Source: Salinicoccus luteus DSM 17002 (GTDB taxonomy: Bacteria > Bacillota > Bacilli > Staphylococcales > Salinicoccaceae). From it: a stretch of DNA of 64,000 bases. Shown in pieces: positions 47,445-59,860 of this stretch (position 1 is its first letter; each line of letters starts with the position of its first letter). The translations under genes and the position numbers were made by a program. The stretch is from the NCBI RefSeq assembly GCF_000712035.1, contig NZ_KL544008.1, forward strand, positions 342,544 through 406,543, given 5' to 3'. The notes beneath the pieces were generated by a model, which was not told where the DNA came from, did not search any database, and was given only the letters and a program-made list of their open reading frames with translations.

Positions 47445-48345
47445 AATTACAGTAAGTGATATGGACAGTGGCCAGAGGATCGACAGGCTGCTTGCAGAAC
47501 AGCTCGAAGACACATCCCGCAGCGATATGCAGGGACGCATCAGGGATGGACTGGTCAAAGTGAACGGTGGAACGGTCAAGCCCAACTACAAGGTCAAGAA
47601 GGATGATGTGGTCACTGTTGAAGTGCGGGAACTCGTCGAAGCGGACATTGTGCCCGAGAATCTCAATCTTGACATCGTCCATGAGGATGATGAAGTGGCG
47701 GTGGTCAACAAACCAAAGGGCATGGTGGTCCATCCGGCCGCAGGTCATCCGTCAGGTACTCTGGTGAATGGACTGATGCATCAGCTGGACAACCTTTCCG
47801 GCATCAATGGGGAACTCCGCCCGGGCATCGTCCACCGTATCGACAAGGATACGAGCGGGCTACTGATGGTGGCCAAAGATGATGTGGCGCACAGGCATCT
47901 GGTGGAGCAGCTGGTGGAAAAAAGTGTGACGAGAAAATATACAGCCCTTGTGCATGGCACCATCCCGCATGACAAGGGGACGATTGAAGCACCGATCGGC
48001 AGAAACCCGAAAGAGCGCCAGGAGATGGCTGTCGTCGACGATGGCAAAGAGGCGGTGACCCACTTCAATGTCCTGGAAAGGTACAAGGACTTCACCCTGG
48101 TGGAATGCATACTGGATACAGGACGCACCCACCAGATTCGTGTGCATATGAAATATATCGGATACCCGCTTGCAGGCGATCCGAAATACGGACCGAGGAA
48201 GACGCTCGAAACAGAGGGGCAGATGCTGCACGCAGGCACGCTTGGATTCATCCATCCAAAAAGCGGTGAATATCTTGAATTTACAGCGCCGCTGCCGGAT
48301 CTGTTCGAGGATGTCCTAGAAACTTTGACGCCACTTTCGGAATAA
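47437..48345 (+). CDS. RluD-type 23S rRNA pseudouridine synthase (YlyB)
   Basis: 302 residues: N-terminal S4 domain (QRIDRLLAEQLEDTSRSDMQ) and RsuA/RluD catalytic domain with HRIDKDTSGLLMVAKD (catalytic Asp) and GRTHQIRVHM. Expected to modify 23S rRNA, probably the 1911/1915/1917 region, though the exact sites are not readable. ATG 47437 has AAGGTGA six bases upstream, inside lspA. It is the last gene before the pyr promoter. Confidence 0.93.
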   Translation: MHEITVSDMDSGQRIDRLLAEQLEDTSRSDMQGRIRDGLVKVNGGTVKPNYKVKKDDVVTVEVRELVEADIVPENLNLDIVHEDDEVAVVNKPKGMVVHPAAGHPSGTLVNGLMHQLDNLSGINGELRPGIVHRIDKDTSGLLMVAKDDVAHRHLVEQLVEKSVTRKYTALVHGTIPHDKGTIEAPIGRNPKERQEMAVVDDGKEAVTHFNVLERYKDFTLVECILDTGRTHQIRVHMKYIGYPLAGDPKYGPRKTLETEGQMLHAGTLGFIHPKSGEYLEFTAPLPDLFEDVLETLTPLSE

Positions 48346-48348
48346 TGC

Positions 48349-48377
48349 TTGACTTTAAAAACCATTAAGTCTAAGAT
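48349..48377 (+). promoter_or_regulatory. promoter of the pyr operon
   Basis: TTGACT (48349-48354), a 17-base spacer and TAAGAT (48372-48377), starting just after the preceding gene and just before the PyrR leader. Confidence 0.78.
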
Positions 48378-48384
48378 ATTAAGG

Positions 48385-48524
48385 AAAAGTGAATATGAAA
48401 TGTCTTTAAGGGAAGTCCCGTGAGGCTTCAAAGACATGGTATAAACGGGTGCACCCATACAGGGCGGGATGCATATTTATTAGGATACGTGTATACTCAT
48501 GTCTTTAGACATGAGTATTTTTTT
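48385..48524 (+). promoter_or_regulatory. PyrR-responsive attenuator
   Basis: The anti-antiterminator stem pairs 48400-48407 (ATGTCTTT) with 48430-48437 (AAAGACAT) and presents AGTCCCGTGAGGCT, which fits the PyrR-binding loop. Alternative pairing of 48430-48438 with 48498-48506 (9 base pairs) is the antiterminator, and 48495-48504 with 48507-48516 plus seven Ts is the terminator. The three helices exclude each other as expected: PyrR with UMP favours termination. Confidence 0.92.
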
Positions 48525-48552
48525 ATATCATCTTTTAAAAGGAGCCAATCAT

Positions 48553-49080
48553 ATGGAACCAAGAGTCATTCTTGATGCAGCGCAGATCAGCCGTTCGTTG
48601 ACACGGATGTCGCATGAAATTCTTGAACGCAATAAAGGGGCGGAGGGCATCGTATTCCTCGGTGTCAAAACCAGGGGGGAATATCTCGCGCGCAGGCTGC
48701 AGAGGAAGGTAGAGGAGATCGACGGTGTAAGAATCCCGACCGGCACCATTGATATCACTGCGTTCAGGGATGACCGGCCCATGGACAGCAGAGCGGCGGC
48801 GGAGGCCATCGCAATCGATGTCCCGCTCGATGACCGCCATGTCATCGTCGTGGACGATGTACTGTATACGGGACGGACGGTCCGGGCTGCAATGGATGCG
48901 ATACTGAACCAGGTCCGGCCATCGAAAATCACCCTCGCAGTACTGGTCGACCGGGGGCACCGGGAACTGCCGATACGGGCGGATTTCGTCGGCAAGAACA
49001 TCCCGACCGCACGGGGCGAGAAGATCAATGTATATCTTGAAGAGCACGATCACGCGAATGAAGTGACACTAAGCAAATAG
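48553..49080 (+). CDS. pyrR: pyr operon attenuation protein and uracil phosphoribosyltransferase
   Basis: 175 residues. UMP-sensing RNA-binding regulator of the operon it heads, with minor UPRTase activity. The PRPP loop [17 protein letters not shown] and [18 protein letters not shown] are clear. ATG 48553 follows AAAGGAG; the open frame starts 18 codons earlier inside the terminator hairpin, which excludes that start. The attenuator lies immediately upstream. Confidence 0.97.
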   Translation: MEPRVILDAAQISRSLTRMSHEILERNKGAEGIVFLGVKTRGEYLARRLQRKVEEIDGVRIPTGTIDITAFRDDRPMDSRAAAEAIAIDVPLDDRHVIVVDDVLYTGRTVRAAMDAILNQVRPSKITLAVLVDRGHRELPIRADFVGKNIPTARGEKINVYLEEHDHANEVTLSK

Positions 49081-49096
49081 CAGGAGGAATTGGAAC

Positions 49097-50419
49097 ATGC
49101 AGGATAAAGAGTCGACAGAAGAAATTTTTACAAAAAGTGTGGAGCCGGTACTGGATGTCCACGAAAAGCCAAAACCCGCCCAGTGGCTACTGCTCAGTTC
49201 ACAGCATCTGTTCGCGATGTTCGGTGCGACGGTGCTCGTTCCCTTCCTTACGGGACTGCCGATATCAGCCGCCCTCATAGCGAGCGGGGTGGGCACCCTG
49301 CTCTATATACTCATTACGAAGGGGCAGATTCCTGCATATCTCGGTTCGAGCTTTGCATTCATCCTTCCAATCACAATCGCCCTGGGCGCGAACAGCCTGG
49401 GAGAGGTGCTCACCGCACTGTTCTTCAGCGGTGTACTCTATGTCATCATCGGGCTTGTCATACGGCTGTTCGGTACCGACTGGCTGATGAACCTGCTGCC
49501 GCCGGTGGTCGTGGGGCCGGTCATCATGGTCATCGGGCTCGGACTTGCGCCGGTCGCGGTCGACATGGCGATGTACACGGATTCCGGCAATCAGGAAGGC
49601 TACAGCATGCTATACATATTCGTCGCTGCAGTGACACTCATCATCACCATCTGCGCCTCCATCTTCCTCCGGGGCGTCCTGTCGCTCATACCGGTCCTGA
49701 TCGGCATCGTCGGCGGATATATCACCGCCATACTTGTCGGCATCGTGGACTTCACAGGCATCATCGAGACGGGCTGGTTCGTCACACCGGATGTCCACCT
49801 GCCATTCGTTTCCTATGATCCAACATGGAATGTCGGACTGATGATCGTCATGCTGCCGATCGTATTCGTCACCGTGAGTGAGCATATCGGCCACCAGATG
49901 GTCATCAACAAAATCGTCGGCCGGAACTTCTTCAAGAAGCCCGGACTCCACCGCTCGCTGATCGGCGACGGCGTATCCACGATGTTCTCGAGCATCATCG
50001 GGGGCCCGCCGACGACGACATATGGTGAAAACATCGGAGTGCTTGCCATCACGCGCATCTTCAGCGTCTGGGTGATCGGCGGTGCCGGGGTGCTCGCGAT
50101 CATCCTCGGCTTCATCGGCAAGTTCACAGCAGTCGTGCAGAGCATTCCGACCCCCGTCATGGGCGGCGTATCGATCCTCCTTTTCGGAATCATCGCTTCC
50201 AGTGGGCTGCGAATGCTCATCGATGAGCAGGTGAACCTGGATTCCAAGAGGAACCTGGTCATCGCTTCAGTCATCCTGGTCATCGGAATCGGCAAGGCAC
50301 ACCTCGACTTCACCATCGGCGACATCCCATTCAACCTTGAAGGGATGGCACTCGCAGCAGTCGCCGGCATTCTCTTGAACGCAATTCTACCGAAGGAGGC
50401 TCCTGTCCGTGATGAATAG
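49097..50419 (+). CDS. uraA: uracil permease (NCS2 family)
   Basis: 440 residues and about 14 membrane segments. Proton-coupled uracil uptake. Signature parts: [29 protein letters not shown] (conserved Glu and His) and [19 protein letters not shown] is nine bases before the ATG. Its position second in the operon equals pyrP of Bacillus; its 3' end overlaps pyrB. Confidence 0.95.
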   Translation: MQDKESTEEIFTKSVEPVLDVHEKPKPAQWLLLSSQHLFAMFGATVLVPFLTGLPISAALIASGVGTLLYILITKGQIPAYLGSSFAFILPITIALGANSLGEVLTALFFSGVLYVIIGLVIRLFGTDWLMNLLPPVVVGPVIMVIGLGLAPVAVDMAMYTDSGNQEGYSMLYIFVAAVTLIITICASIFLRGVLSLIPVLIGIVGGYITAILVGIVDFTGIIETGWFVTPDVHLPFVSYDPTWNVGLMIVMLPIVFVTVSEHIGHQMVINKIVGRNFFKKPGLHRSLIGDGVSTMFSSIIGGPPTTTYGENIGVLAITRIFSVWVIGGAGVLAIILGFIGKFTAVVQSIPTPVMGGVSILLFGIIASSGLRMLIDEQVNLDSKRNLVIASVILVIGIGKAHLDFTIGDIPFNLEGMALAAVAGILLNAILPKEAPVRDE

Positions 50420-51290
50420 TCTGCTATCAATGAACGACCTGTCAAAGGATGACATCATGCGCCTCATCCGCCGCGCACTCGAAATGAAGACGGGAAACTA
50501 CAGGCCGCTTGCCGAAAGGAAATATGTGGCCAACCTCTTCTTTGAACCGTCGACACGGACGAAGGCGAGCTTTGAAATGGCCGAAAAGCACCTCGGCATT
50601 ACCTCGATGCCATTCGACGTCGACCACAGCTCCGTCACCAAAGGCGAGTCGCTCTATGACACGTGCCGCACCATGGAGGCCATCGGCTGCGATGCACTCG
50701 TCATCCGCCATGGCGTAACCGCCTACTATGATGAGATGGAGGGGCTCGGCATCCCGATCATCAACGGTGGGGACGGCAGCGGCTCGCATCCCACACAGTC
50801 GCTGCTCGACCTGATGACCATCTATGACCGGTTCGGCCGGTTCGAGGGACTGAAGGTGGTCATCGCCGGGGACATTTCCCACAGCCGGGTGGCGCGGAGC
50901 AACCAGCAGGCACTGGCGAAGCTCGGTGCCGAAGTCCGGTTCAGTGCACCGGAGGCCTGGCAGGATGAAAGCATTGAAGTCCCGTACGTCGACCTCGACG
51001 ATGTAGTCGAAGATGCCGACGTCATCATGCTGCTGCGGGTCCAGCACGAACGGCATGGAAATGAGAAGGACTTTACGAAAACGGCATACCATAACGGCTA
51101 TGGCATGACATTGAAACGGTATCAGCGCATGAAGGAGGATGCCATCATCATGCACCCGGCACCGGTCAACCGTGATGTCGAGATAGACGGCCGGCTGATC
51201 GAAGCGCCGCGCTCGGTCATCTTCGAACAGATGAACAACGGTGTATTCATGCGCATGAGTGTACTACAAGAAATCCTTGGGAGTGAATAA
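50412..51290 (+). CDS. pyrB: aspartate carbamoyltransferase catalytic subunit
   Basis: 292 residues. Carbamoyl phosphate plus aspartate gives carbamoyl aspartate. [20 protein letters not shown] binds carbamoyl phosphate; [18 protein letters not shown] and the later LLRVQHERH are typical. No regulatory pyrI follows, as usual for Bacillales. It starts inside the end of uraA (overlap of eight bases), suggesting translational coupling. Confidence 0.97.
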   Translation: MNSLLSMNDLSKDDIMRLIRRALEMKTGNYRPLAERKYVANLFFEPSTRTKASFEMAEKHLGITSMPFDVDHSSVTKGESLYDTCRTMEAIGCDALVIRHGVTAYYDEMEGLGIPIINGGDGSGSHPTQSLLDLMTIYDRFGRFEGLKVVIAGDISHSRVARSNQQALAKLGAEVRFSAPEAWQDESIEVPYVDLDDVVEDADVIMLLRVQHERHGNEKDFTKTAYHNGYGMTLKRYQRMKEDAIIMHPAPVNRDVEIDGRLIEAPRSVIFEQMNNGVFMRMSVLQEILGSE

Positions 51291-51292
51291 TA

Positions 51293-52567
51293 ATGAAGAT
51301 GCTTTTGAAAAATGGAACGGTACTTGAAGACAACAGGCAGATCAGGAAGGACATTCTTGTCGATGGCGACAGGATTGAAGAGATTGCAGACGACATCACC
51401 ACGGAAGCCGATGAAACGGTGGACTGTACCGGCATGCTCATCACTCCGGGATTCGTGGACGTGCATGTCCATCTGAGGGAGCCGGGGGGCGAGCACAAGG
51501 AAACGATCGAAACGGGCACCCGTGCAGCCGCACGGGGCGGTTTCACGGCAGTCTGCCCGATGCCGAACACCCGGCCGGTACCGGATGATGCCGAAACGAT
51601 GGCGGATATCCAAAAAAGGATCCGGGATACGGCACATGTAAAAGTCATTCCATACGCATCCATCACTACACGCCAGCTGGGACGTGAACTGGTCGATTTC
51701 GAAGCACTCAAGTCAGCCGGTGCATTCGCATTCACCGATGACGGCGTCGGGGTACAGAGCGCTGATATGATGCTTCAGGCGATGAAGGAAGGCGCCCGGG
51801 TGGGCATGCCGATCGTTGCCCATACCGAGGAGAACACGCTTATCCACGGGGGTGCGATCCACGAAGGGAAGACGAGTGAAAAGCTCGGCATCCCGGGCAT
51901 CCCTTCGGTGACGGAATCGGTACATATCGCACGGGACGTGCTGCTTGCGGAAGCGGCAGGCTGCCACTATCACGTGTGCCACGTAAGTACGAAGGAGAGC
52001 GTCCGCATCATACGGGACGCAAAGCGGGCGGGCATCCGGGTCACTGCAGAAGTCACTCCCCACCACCTTGTGCTGGACGAAAATGACATCGTGGAAAAAG
52101 ATCCGAATTTCAAGATGAACCCGCCGCTCAGGGGCACAGAAGACCGTAAGGCACTGATCGAGGGGCTGCTCGACGGGACCATCGACATGATTGCGACGGA
52201 CCATGCACCGCATGCAGAAGACGACAAGGCGGTCGGCATCGAGACGGCACCATTCGGCATCACCGGCAGTGAAAATGCCTTCCAGCTGCTTTATACGAAG
52301 CTCGTCAAAACGGGTGTATTCACACTGCAGCAGCTCGTCGACTGGCTGACGGTCAGGCCGTCCGAAACATTTGGAATGGACATGGGCGTGCTCGCCGAAG
52401 GCCGGTCGGCCGACATCACCATCATCAATCTTGACAAGAAATATGTGCTCGACAAGGAAAAGTTCCATTCGAAGGCACGCAATACTCCATTTCATGGAAC
52501 CGCGCTCGAATCCGACATCCACATGACGATTGTGGACGGGAAAATCGCCTATAGGGAGGAAGCATAA
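51293..52567 (+). CDS. pyrC: dihydroorotase
   Basis: 424 residues, class I type. Cyclises carbamoyl aspartate to dihydroorotate. Metal-binding [26 protein letters not shown], the later [14 protein letters not shown] and [12 protein letters not shown] are present. It starts two bases after pyrB and shares one base with carA. Confidence 0.97.
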   Translation: MKMLLKNGTVLEDNRQIRKDILVDGDRIEEIADDITTEADETVDCTGMLITPGFVDVHVHLREPGGEHKETIETGTRAAARGGFTAVCPMPNTRPVPDDAETMADIQKRIRDTAHVKVIPYASITTRQLGRELVDFEALKSAGAFAFTDDGVGVQSADMMLQAMKEGARVGMPIVAHTEENTLIHGGAIHEGKTSEKLGIPGIPSVTESVHIARDVLLAEAAGCHYHVCHVSTKESVRIIRDAKRAGIRVTAEVTPHHLVLDENDIVEKDPNFKMNPPLRGTEDRKALIEGLLDGTIDMIATDHAPHAEDDKAVGIETAPFGITGSENAFQLLYTKLVKTGVFTLQQLVDWLTVRPSETFGMDMGVLAEGRSADITIINLDKKYVLDKEKFHSKARNTPFHGTALESDIHMTIVDGKIAYREEA

Positions 52568-53652
52568 TGCTGAAGGAAAAGAGATATCTGGTACTGGAAG
52601 ATGGCACCGTGTACGAGGGCTATCCATTTGGAGCGAACAGGGCATCCGAAGGGGAGCTCGTCTTCAACACATCGATGACAGGGGTTCAGGAAGTCATTAC
52701 CGATCTGTCCTATACGGATCAGATCGTTACGTTCACCTATCCACTGATCGGCAATACGGGCATGAATATAGAGGACAGCGAATCATTCAGTGCACAGGCA
52801 CGCGGCGTTGTCGTCAGGGAAGCATGTACAGATCCTTCGAACTTCCGTACGACGGAAACGCTCGATGCATTCCTGAAGCGCCATGACATACCGGGGATCA
52901 GCGGCATCGATACCCGAAGCATCACCAGAAAGCTCAGAAGCGGCGGGGTGATGAAGGCGGTCATCACTGATGAAACATATCATGAGGACCTCATCGAACT
53001 GCTGCAGAATTCGACCTTCCGCACAGACCAGGTCAAGCGTGCCTCAACAAAAACACCATACATTTCAACCGGTCCGGGGCCGCGTGTCGTTCTGATCGAC
53101 TACGGCAAGAAGGAGAACATCGTCCGCCAGCTGAATTCATACGGATGTGATGTGACGGTGGTGCCGCATGACACAACTGCCGAAGAGATCAGGCAGATGC
53201 GTCCCGACGGTGTGATGCTGTCCAACGGGCCAGGGGACCCTGCAAACATTCCCGATCAGATCAAAACGGTGAGGGAACTGCTCGGCATCCCGATGTTCGG
53301 CATCTGCATGGGCCACCAGCTGTTCGGTCTCGCGTGCGGCGCAAGGACCTACAAGATGAAATTCGGACACCGCGGCAGCAACCATCCTGTAAAGAACCTC
53401 TCAAACGGTAAGATAGAGATCACATCACAGAACCACGGCTTCTCGATCGATCCGGATACACTCGAGGGCACATCCCTCGAAGTGACGCATCTCGCATTGA
53501 ACGATGGCACGGTGGAAGGGCTGCGCCACACAGAATATCCTGCATTTTCAGTACAGTATCACCCGGAAGCGGGTGCCGGACCCCATGATCCGGGATATCT
53601 TTTCAATGAATTCATAGAACTGATGAACCAAAAGGAGGCCAACCATGCCTAA
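52567..53652 (+). CDS. carA: carbamoyl-phosphate synthase small subunit
   Basis: 361 residues. Glutamine amidotransferase subunit that feeds ammonia to CarB. N-terminal domain ([13 protein letters not shown]), then class I GATase with the nucleophile in [13 protein letters not shown] and the His/Glu pair in [14 protein letters not shown]. The location inside the pyr operon identifies the pyrimidine-specific form (pyrAA). It overlaps carB by eight bases. Confidence 0.97.
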   Translation: MLKEKRYLVLEDGTVYEGYPFGANRASEGELVFNTSMTGVQEVITDLSYTDQIVTFTYPLIGNTGMNIEDSESFSAQARGVVVREACTDPSNFRTTETLDAFLKRHDIPGISGIDTRSITRKLRSGGVMKAVITDETYHEDLIELLQNSTFRTDQVKRASTKTPYISTGPGPRVVLIDYGKKENIVRQLNSYGCDVTVVPHDTTAEEIRQMRPDGVMLSNGPGDPANIPDQIKTVRELLGIPMFGICMGHQLFGLACGARTYKMKFGHRGSNHPVKNLSNGKIEITSQNHGFSIDPDTLEGTSLEVTHLALNDGTVEGLRHTEYPAFSVQYHPEAGAGPHDPGYLFNEFIELMNQKEANHA

Positions 53653-56600
53653 ACGTGAAGACATCAAAACCATTCTGGTCATAGGAAGCGGACCGATCAT
53701 CATCGGCCAGGCGGCAGAGTTCGACTATGCGGGGACGCAGGCCTGTCTCGCATTGAAGGAGGAAGGCTACCGCGTCATCCTTGTGAATTCCAATCCAGCA
53801 ACAATCATGACGGACAAGGAGATTGCGGACGTCGTCTACATCGAACCATTGACGCCGGACTTCATCGCAAGGATCATCCGCAAGGAGCATCCCGACGCGC
53901 TGCTTCCGACACTCGGCGGCCAGGTCGGCCTGAACATGGCAGTAGAACTCGATCGTCTCGGCATCCTTGAAGAGAACGGTGTGGAACTGCTCGGTACGAA
54001 GCTCGACTCGATCAAGCAGGCTGAAGACCGCGACCTCTTCAGGCAGCTGATGAACCAGATGGAAGTGCCGGTTCCGGACTCCGACATCATCACGACGATG
54101 GAGGAGGCCCATACATTCAAGGACCGTGTCGGCTACCCATTCATCGTGCGTCCCGCCTTCACAATGGGCGGTACAGGCGGCGGCATCTGCTACAATGACG
54201 CGGATCTCGCTGAAATTGTGGCGAACGGCCTCAAGTATTCGCCTGTAAGCCAGTGCCTCGTCGAAAAGTCGATTGCCGGATTCAAGGAGATCGAATACGA
54301 AGTGATGCGCGATTCCAACGACAATGCGATCGTCGTCTGCAACATGGAGAACATCGATCCCGTCGGCATCCATACAGGGGACTCCATCGTCGTCGCACCG
54401 ACACAGACGCTGACCGACAAGGAACACCAGATGCTCCGTGACGTTTCCCTGGGCGTCATCCGCGAACTCGGCATCGAAGGCGGATGCAACGTGCAGCTTG
54501 CGCTCGACCCGGATTCCTTCGACTACTACATCATCGAAGTCAATCCGAGGGTTTCCCGCTCTTCAGCGCTCGCTTCGAAGGCGACGGGCTATCCAATCGC
54601 AAAGCTTGCAGCAAAAATCGCCATCGGCATGACGCTCGATGAAATGATCAACCCGATCACCGGCACAAGCTATGCGGCATTCGAGCCAGCTCTCGACTAT
54701 GTCGTCTCCAAGATTCCTCGCTTCCCATTCGACAAGTTCGAAAAGGGGGAACGCAAGCTGGGAACGCAGATGAAGGCGACGGGTGAAGTCATGGCAATCG
54801 GCCGTACGTATGAGGAGTCCCTGCTCAAGGCAATCCGTTCACTCGAGTACGGCGTCCATCACCTCGGCCTGCCGAACGGGGACGATTTCGAACTCGACTA
54901 CATCAATGAGATGATCCAGAAGCAGAGTGATGAGAGGCTCTTCTACATCGGTGAGGCACTGAGGCGTGGCGTCTCCAAGGAGACCATCCACGAGTGGACG
55001 AAGATCGACATGTTCTTCCTGAAGAAGTTCGAGCACATCATCGAAATTGAACATGAGCTGAAGGAGAATCAGGGGTCCATGGACCATCTGAAGTGGGCGA
55101 AGACCTACGGCTTCAGCGACAGGGTCATCGGCCACCGCTGGGGTATGGATGAGAAGGAAATATTCCAGCTCCGAAAGTCCAACGGCATCATGCCGGTATA
55201 CAAGATGGTGGACACGTGTGCCGCGGAATTCGAATCCGAGACGCCTTACTTCTATGGCACATACGAATTCGAAAATGAGTCGATCGTCAGCGACAGGGAA
55301 AAGATCGTCGTCCTCGGCAGCGGACCGATCCGCATCGGGCAGGGGGTCGAGTTCGACTATGCCACCGTCCATGCAGTATGGGCCATACAGGAAGCCGGAT
55401 ATGAAGCGATCATCATCAACAACAACCCGGAGACCGTCTCCACGGACTTCTCGATTTCCGACAAGCTCTATTTTGAACCGCTGACGCACGAGGATGTCAT
55501 GAACGTCATCGACCTGGAGCAGCCGAAAGGCGTCGTCGTCCAGTTCGGCGGACAGACGGCAATCAACCTGGCGGACAGGCTGGAGCGTGACGGCGTGAGG
55601 ATACTCGGTACATCGCTTGATGACCTGGACCGTGCAGAGGACAGGAAGCGCTTTGAAGCGCTGCTGCGAAAGATCGATGTGCCACAGCCGCTCGGCAAGA
55701 CGGCGACTAATGAACAGGAGGCGCTGGATAATGCGGAGCATATCGGCTATCCGGTCCTCGTCCGTCCAAGCTACGTCCTCGGCGGCCGTGCGATGGAAAT
55801 CGTCTACAACGAAGATGAACTCAAGAACTACATGAGAGATGCGGTCAAGGCATCACCGGAGCATCCGGTACTGATCGACCGCTACCTGACTGGAAAAGAG
55901 ATAGAAGTCGACGCCATCAGCGACGGGAAGAATGTCATCATCCCCGGCATCATGGAGCACATCGAACGTGCAGGTGTCCACTCCGGGGACTCCATTGCTG
56001 TGTACCCGCCGGTGACATTGACCAACAATGAAATCAACACGCTTAAGGAATACACCCAGAAGCTCGCGCTCGGCCTGAAGACGGTGGGACTGATCAACAT
56101 CCAGTTCGTCCTGTCGGATGGAGAGGTATTTGTACTTGAAGTCAATCCGCGCGCCAGCCGTACAGTGCCGTTCATGAGCAAGATTACTGAAATCCCGATG
56201 GCGAACCTCGCGATGAAGGCGATCCTCGGTACAGACCTCAAAGAGACCGGTTATCCGCTTGGTCTGGCACCATTCAAGCAGGGCTACCATGTGAAGGCAC
56301 CGGTATTCAGCTTCAGCAAGCTCAAGAACGTGGACATCACGCTCGGACCTGAAATGAAATCCACAGGCGAAGTCATGGGCAAGGACCTGAGCCTCAACAA
56401 GGCGCTCTACAAGGGGCTTGTGGCCAGCGGGCTGGAAGTCAAGGACCACGGTACGGTGCTCATGACCGTTGCAGACAAGGATAAGGAGGAAGCGGTCGAG
56501 CTTGCCCACCGCCTGTCCCAGTGCGGCTACCGCATCATGGCGACCGCAGGGACCGGCGAGGCGCTGGCAGAACGCCAAATCCCCTATATCACTGTAAACA

Positions 56601-56821
56601 AGGTCAGTGAAGGCCAGGACAGCCTTCTCAAATGGATCCAGAACGGCAGCGTGCAGATCGTCATCAACACGATGACGAAAGGAAAGCAGGTTGAAAGGGA
56701 CGGTTTCAGAATCAGGAGGGAATCGGTCGAGAACGGCATCCCATGCCTGACTTCGCTCGACACTGCACGTACGCTCGTCGAAGTGATAGAAAGCATGACG
56801 TTCAATATGGAAAAGATGTAG
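53645..56821 (+). CDS. carB: carbamoyl-phosphate synthase large subunit
   Basis: 1058 residues. Two ATP-grasp halves (about 1-400 and 550-935), each with a dinucleotide-like loop ([20 protein letters not shown] and [19 protein letters not shown]), an oligomerisation domain between, and a C-terminal allosteric MGS-like domain. It makes carbamoyl phosphate from bicarbonate, ammonia and two ATP. AAAGGAGG lies at the carA end. Confidence 0.98.
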   Translation: MPKREDIKTILVIGSGPIIIGQAAEFDYAGTQACLALKEEGYRVILVNSNPATIMTDKEIADVVYIEPLTPDFIARIIRKEHPDALLPTLGGQVGLNMAVELDRLGILEENGVELLGTKLDSIKQAEDRDLFRQLMNQMEVPVPDSDIITTMEEAHTFKDRVGYPFIVRPAFTMGGTGGGICYNDADLAEIVANGLKYSPVSQCLVEKSIAGFKEIEYEVMRDSNDNAIVVCNMENIDPVGIHTGDSIVVAPTQTLTDKEHQMLRDVSLGVIRELGIEGGCNVQLALDPDSFDYYIIEVNPRVSRSSALASKATGYPIAKLAAKIAIGMTLDEMINPITGTSYAAFEPALDYVVSKIPRFPFDKFEKGERKLGTQMKATGEVMAIGRTYEESLLKAIRSLEYGVHHLGLPNGDDFELDYINEMIQKQSDERLFYIGEALRRGVSKETIHEWTKIDMFFLKKFEHIIEIEHELKENQGSMDHLKWAKTYGFSDRVIGHRWGMDEKEIFQLRKSNGIMPVYKMVDTCAAEFESETPYFYGTYEFENESIVSDREKIVVLGSGPIRIGQGVEFDYATVHAVWAIQEAGYEAIIINNNPETVSTDFSISDKLYFEPLTHEDVMNVIDLEQPKGVVVQFGGQTAINLADRLERDGVRILGTSLDDLDRAEDRKRFEALLRKIDVPQPLGKTATNEQEALDNAEHIGYPVLVRPSYVLGGRAMEIVYNEDELKNYMRDAVKASPEHPVLIDRYLTGKEIEVDAISDGKNVIIPGIMEHIERAGVHSGDSIAVYPPVTLTNNEINTLKEYTQKLALGLKTVGLINIQFVLSDGEVFVLEVNPRASRTVPFMSKITEIPMANLAMKAILGTDLKETGYPLGLAPFKQGYHVKAPVFSFSKLKNVDITLGPEMKSTGEVMGKDLSLNKALYKGLVASGLEVKDHGTVLMTVADKDKEEAVELAHRLSQCGYRIMATAGTGEALAERQIPYITVNKVSEGQDSLLKWIQNGSVQIVINTMTKGKQVERDGFRIRRESVENGIPCLTSLDTARTLVEVIESMTFNMEKM

Positions 56822-56829
56822 GTGAGGAT

Positions 56830-58490
<1,661 letters not shown>

Positions 58491-58506
58491 GCTGAGGAGG
58501 AAACTT

Positions 58507-59205
58507 ATGAACAGACCGATCATTGCCCTCGACTTCGGTACGATGGCAGAAGCGCAACAGTTTCTTGATAAATTTGAAGAGCCGCTTTTCGTGAAGGTGG
58601 GAATGGAGCTCTACTTGCAGAATGGCCCGGATATAATCAGGGAGATCAGGGCCATGGGTCATGACATATTCCTCGACCTGAAGCTGCATGACATACCGAA
58701 TACTGTGGGGAGGGCGATGGAGGGACTTGGGAAGCTTGATGTGCAGATGACCAATGTCCATGCCCAGGGCGGCACGCCCATGATGAAGCGGGCGGCTGAG
58801 TCCTTTAGGGACCATAACCCCGATGGCATACTGATTGCAGTGACGCAGTTGACTTCAACGAGCGAGGAAATGATGCAGACAGAGCAGAAATCGTCGCTGA
58901 CATTGGACGAAAGTGTCATTCACTATGCCCAGCTGGCCCGGCAGGCGGGACTGGACGGAGTGGTATCCTCCCCACTTGAGTCGGCGCTCATCCATGAAGC
59001 GTGCGGCGGTGAATTCCTTACGGTGACTCCGGGCATCCGGCTCGCCGATGATTCAAAGGATGACCAGTCGCGCGTCGTCACGCCGTCGAAGGCCCATCAC
59101 CTGGGCAGCGACTATATCGTCGTCGGGCGATCCATCACCCAGGCGGCGGATCCAACAGCACGATATGCACAAATAAAAGAAGAATGGGAAAGCGGGGAAG
59201 AGTAG
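58507..59205 (+). CDS. pyrF: orotidine 5'-phosphate decarboxylase
   Basis: 232 residues. Converts OMP to UMP. The catalytic DIFLDLKLHDIPNTVG (Lys-Asp tetrad) and VTPGIRL are intact, and ALDFG near the N-terminus is typical. GAGGAGG precedes the ATG. It shares one base with the pyrE start. Confidence 0.98.
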   Translation: MNRPIIALDFGTMAEAQQFLDKFEEPLFVKVGMELYLQNGPDIIREIRAMGHDIFLDLKLHDIPNTVGRAMEGLGKLDVQMTNVHAQGGTPMMKRAAESFRDHNPDGILIAVTQLTSTSEEMMQTEQKSSLTLDESVIHYAQLARQAGLDGVVSSPLESALIHEACGGEFLTVTPGIRLADDSKDDQSRVVTPSKAHHLGSDYIVVGRSITQAADPTARYAQIKEEWESGEE

Positions 59206-59822
59206 TGGAAACACGTGTAGCGGAAATCCTATTGGACATCAACGCAGTGGAACTCAGTCCGGAGGCGCCATTCACATGGTCGAGCGGCATCGTCTCCCCG
59301 ATATACTGTGACAACAGGAAAATCATCGGTGATGTCGGGGCAAGGAGTGAAATTGCAGACGCTTTTGCAGAAATGATAAAAGTACAGGCACCAGACGCAG
59401 AAATCATAGCGGGTACATCGACTGCCGGCATCCCGCATGCCGCCTTCATCAGTGAACGGCTCGGACTGCCGATGTGCTATGTGCGCGGCAGCAGAAAGAA
59501 GCACGGCAAAGGCAATCAGATTGAAGGGGCCTCAGTGGACGGGAAGAAGGTCGTACTCATCGAGGACCTCATCTCCACAGGCGGATCGAGCCTTGAAGCG
59601 GCAGAAGCGCTGAAGGAAAATGGGGCCGATCTGCTGACGGTGATCGCGATTTTCACCTATGGCATCCCCCGTGCCGATGAAGCATTCAAAGATACGGGGC
59701 TTTCGTACCATACATTAAGCACCCTCGATGCCCTGATTGATGTCAGCATGGACCGTGGTGCAATTGATGAAAAGCAGAAGGAAACGATCCTCCAGTTCCG
59801 GCAGAAGCTGTCGCAAAAATAA
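59205..59822 (+). CDS. pyrE: orotate phosphoribosyltransferase
   Basis: About 205 residues. Joins orotate and PRPP to OMP. The PRPP loop VVLIEDLISTGGSSLEAAE and CYVRGSRKKHGKGNQIEG are clear. GTG 59205 is chosen because GGGGAAGAG lies just upstream and the protein then begins VETRVAEILLDI; ATG 59184 would add seven residues inside pyrF. Last gene of the pyr operon, followed by a strong terminator. Confidence 0.96.
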   Translation: METRVAEILLDINAVELSPEAPFTWSSGIVSPIYCDNRKIIGDVGARSEIADAFAEMIKVQAPDAEIIAGTSTAGIPHAAFISERLGLPMCYVRGSRKKHGKGNQIEGASVDGKKVVLIEDLISTGGSSLEAAEALKENGADLLTVIAIFTYGIPRADEAFKDTGLSYHTLSTLDALIDVSMDRGAIDEKQKETILQFRQKLSQK

Positions 59823-59823
59823 G

Positions 59824-59860
59824 AAGAACGAAATGGGAAATACCCATTTCGTTCTTTTTT
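59824..59860. terminator. terminator of the pyr operon, possibly bidirectional
   Basis: AAGAACGAAATGGG pairs with CCCATTTCGTTCTT around AAATA, followed by Ts; the minus strand after the stem is also T-rich, so it may serve the convergent phosphoglucomutase gene. Confidence 0.9.
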
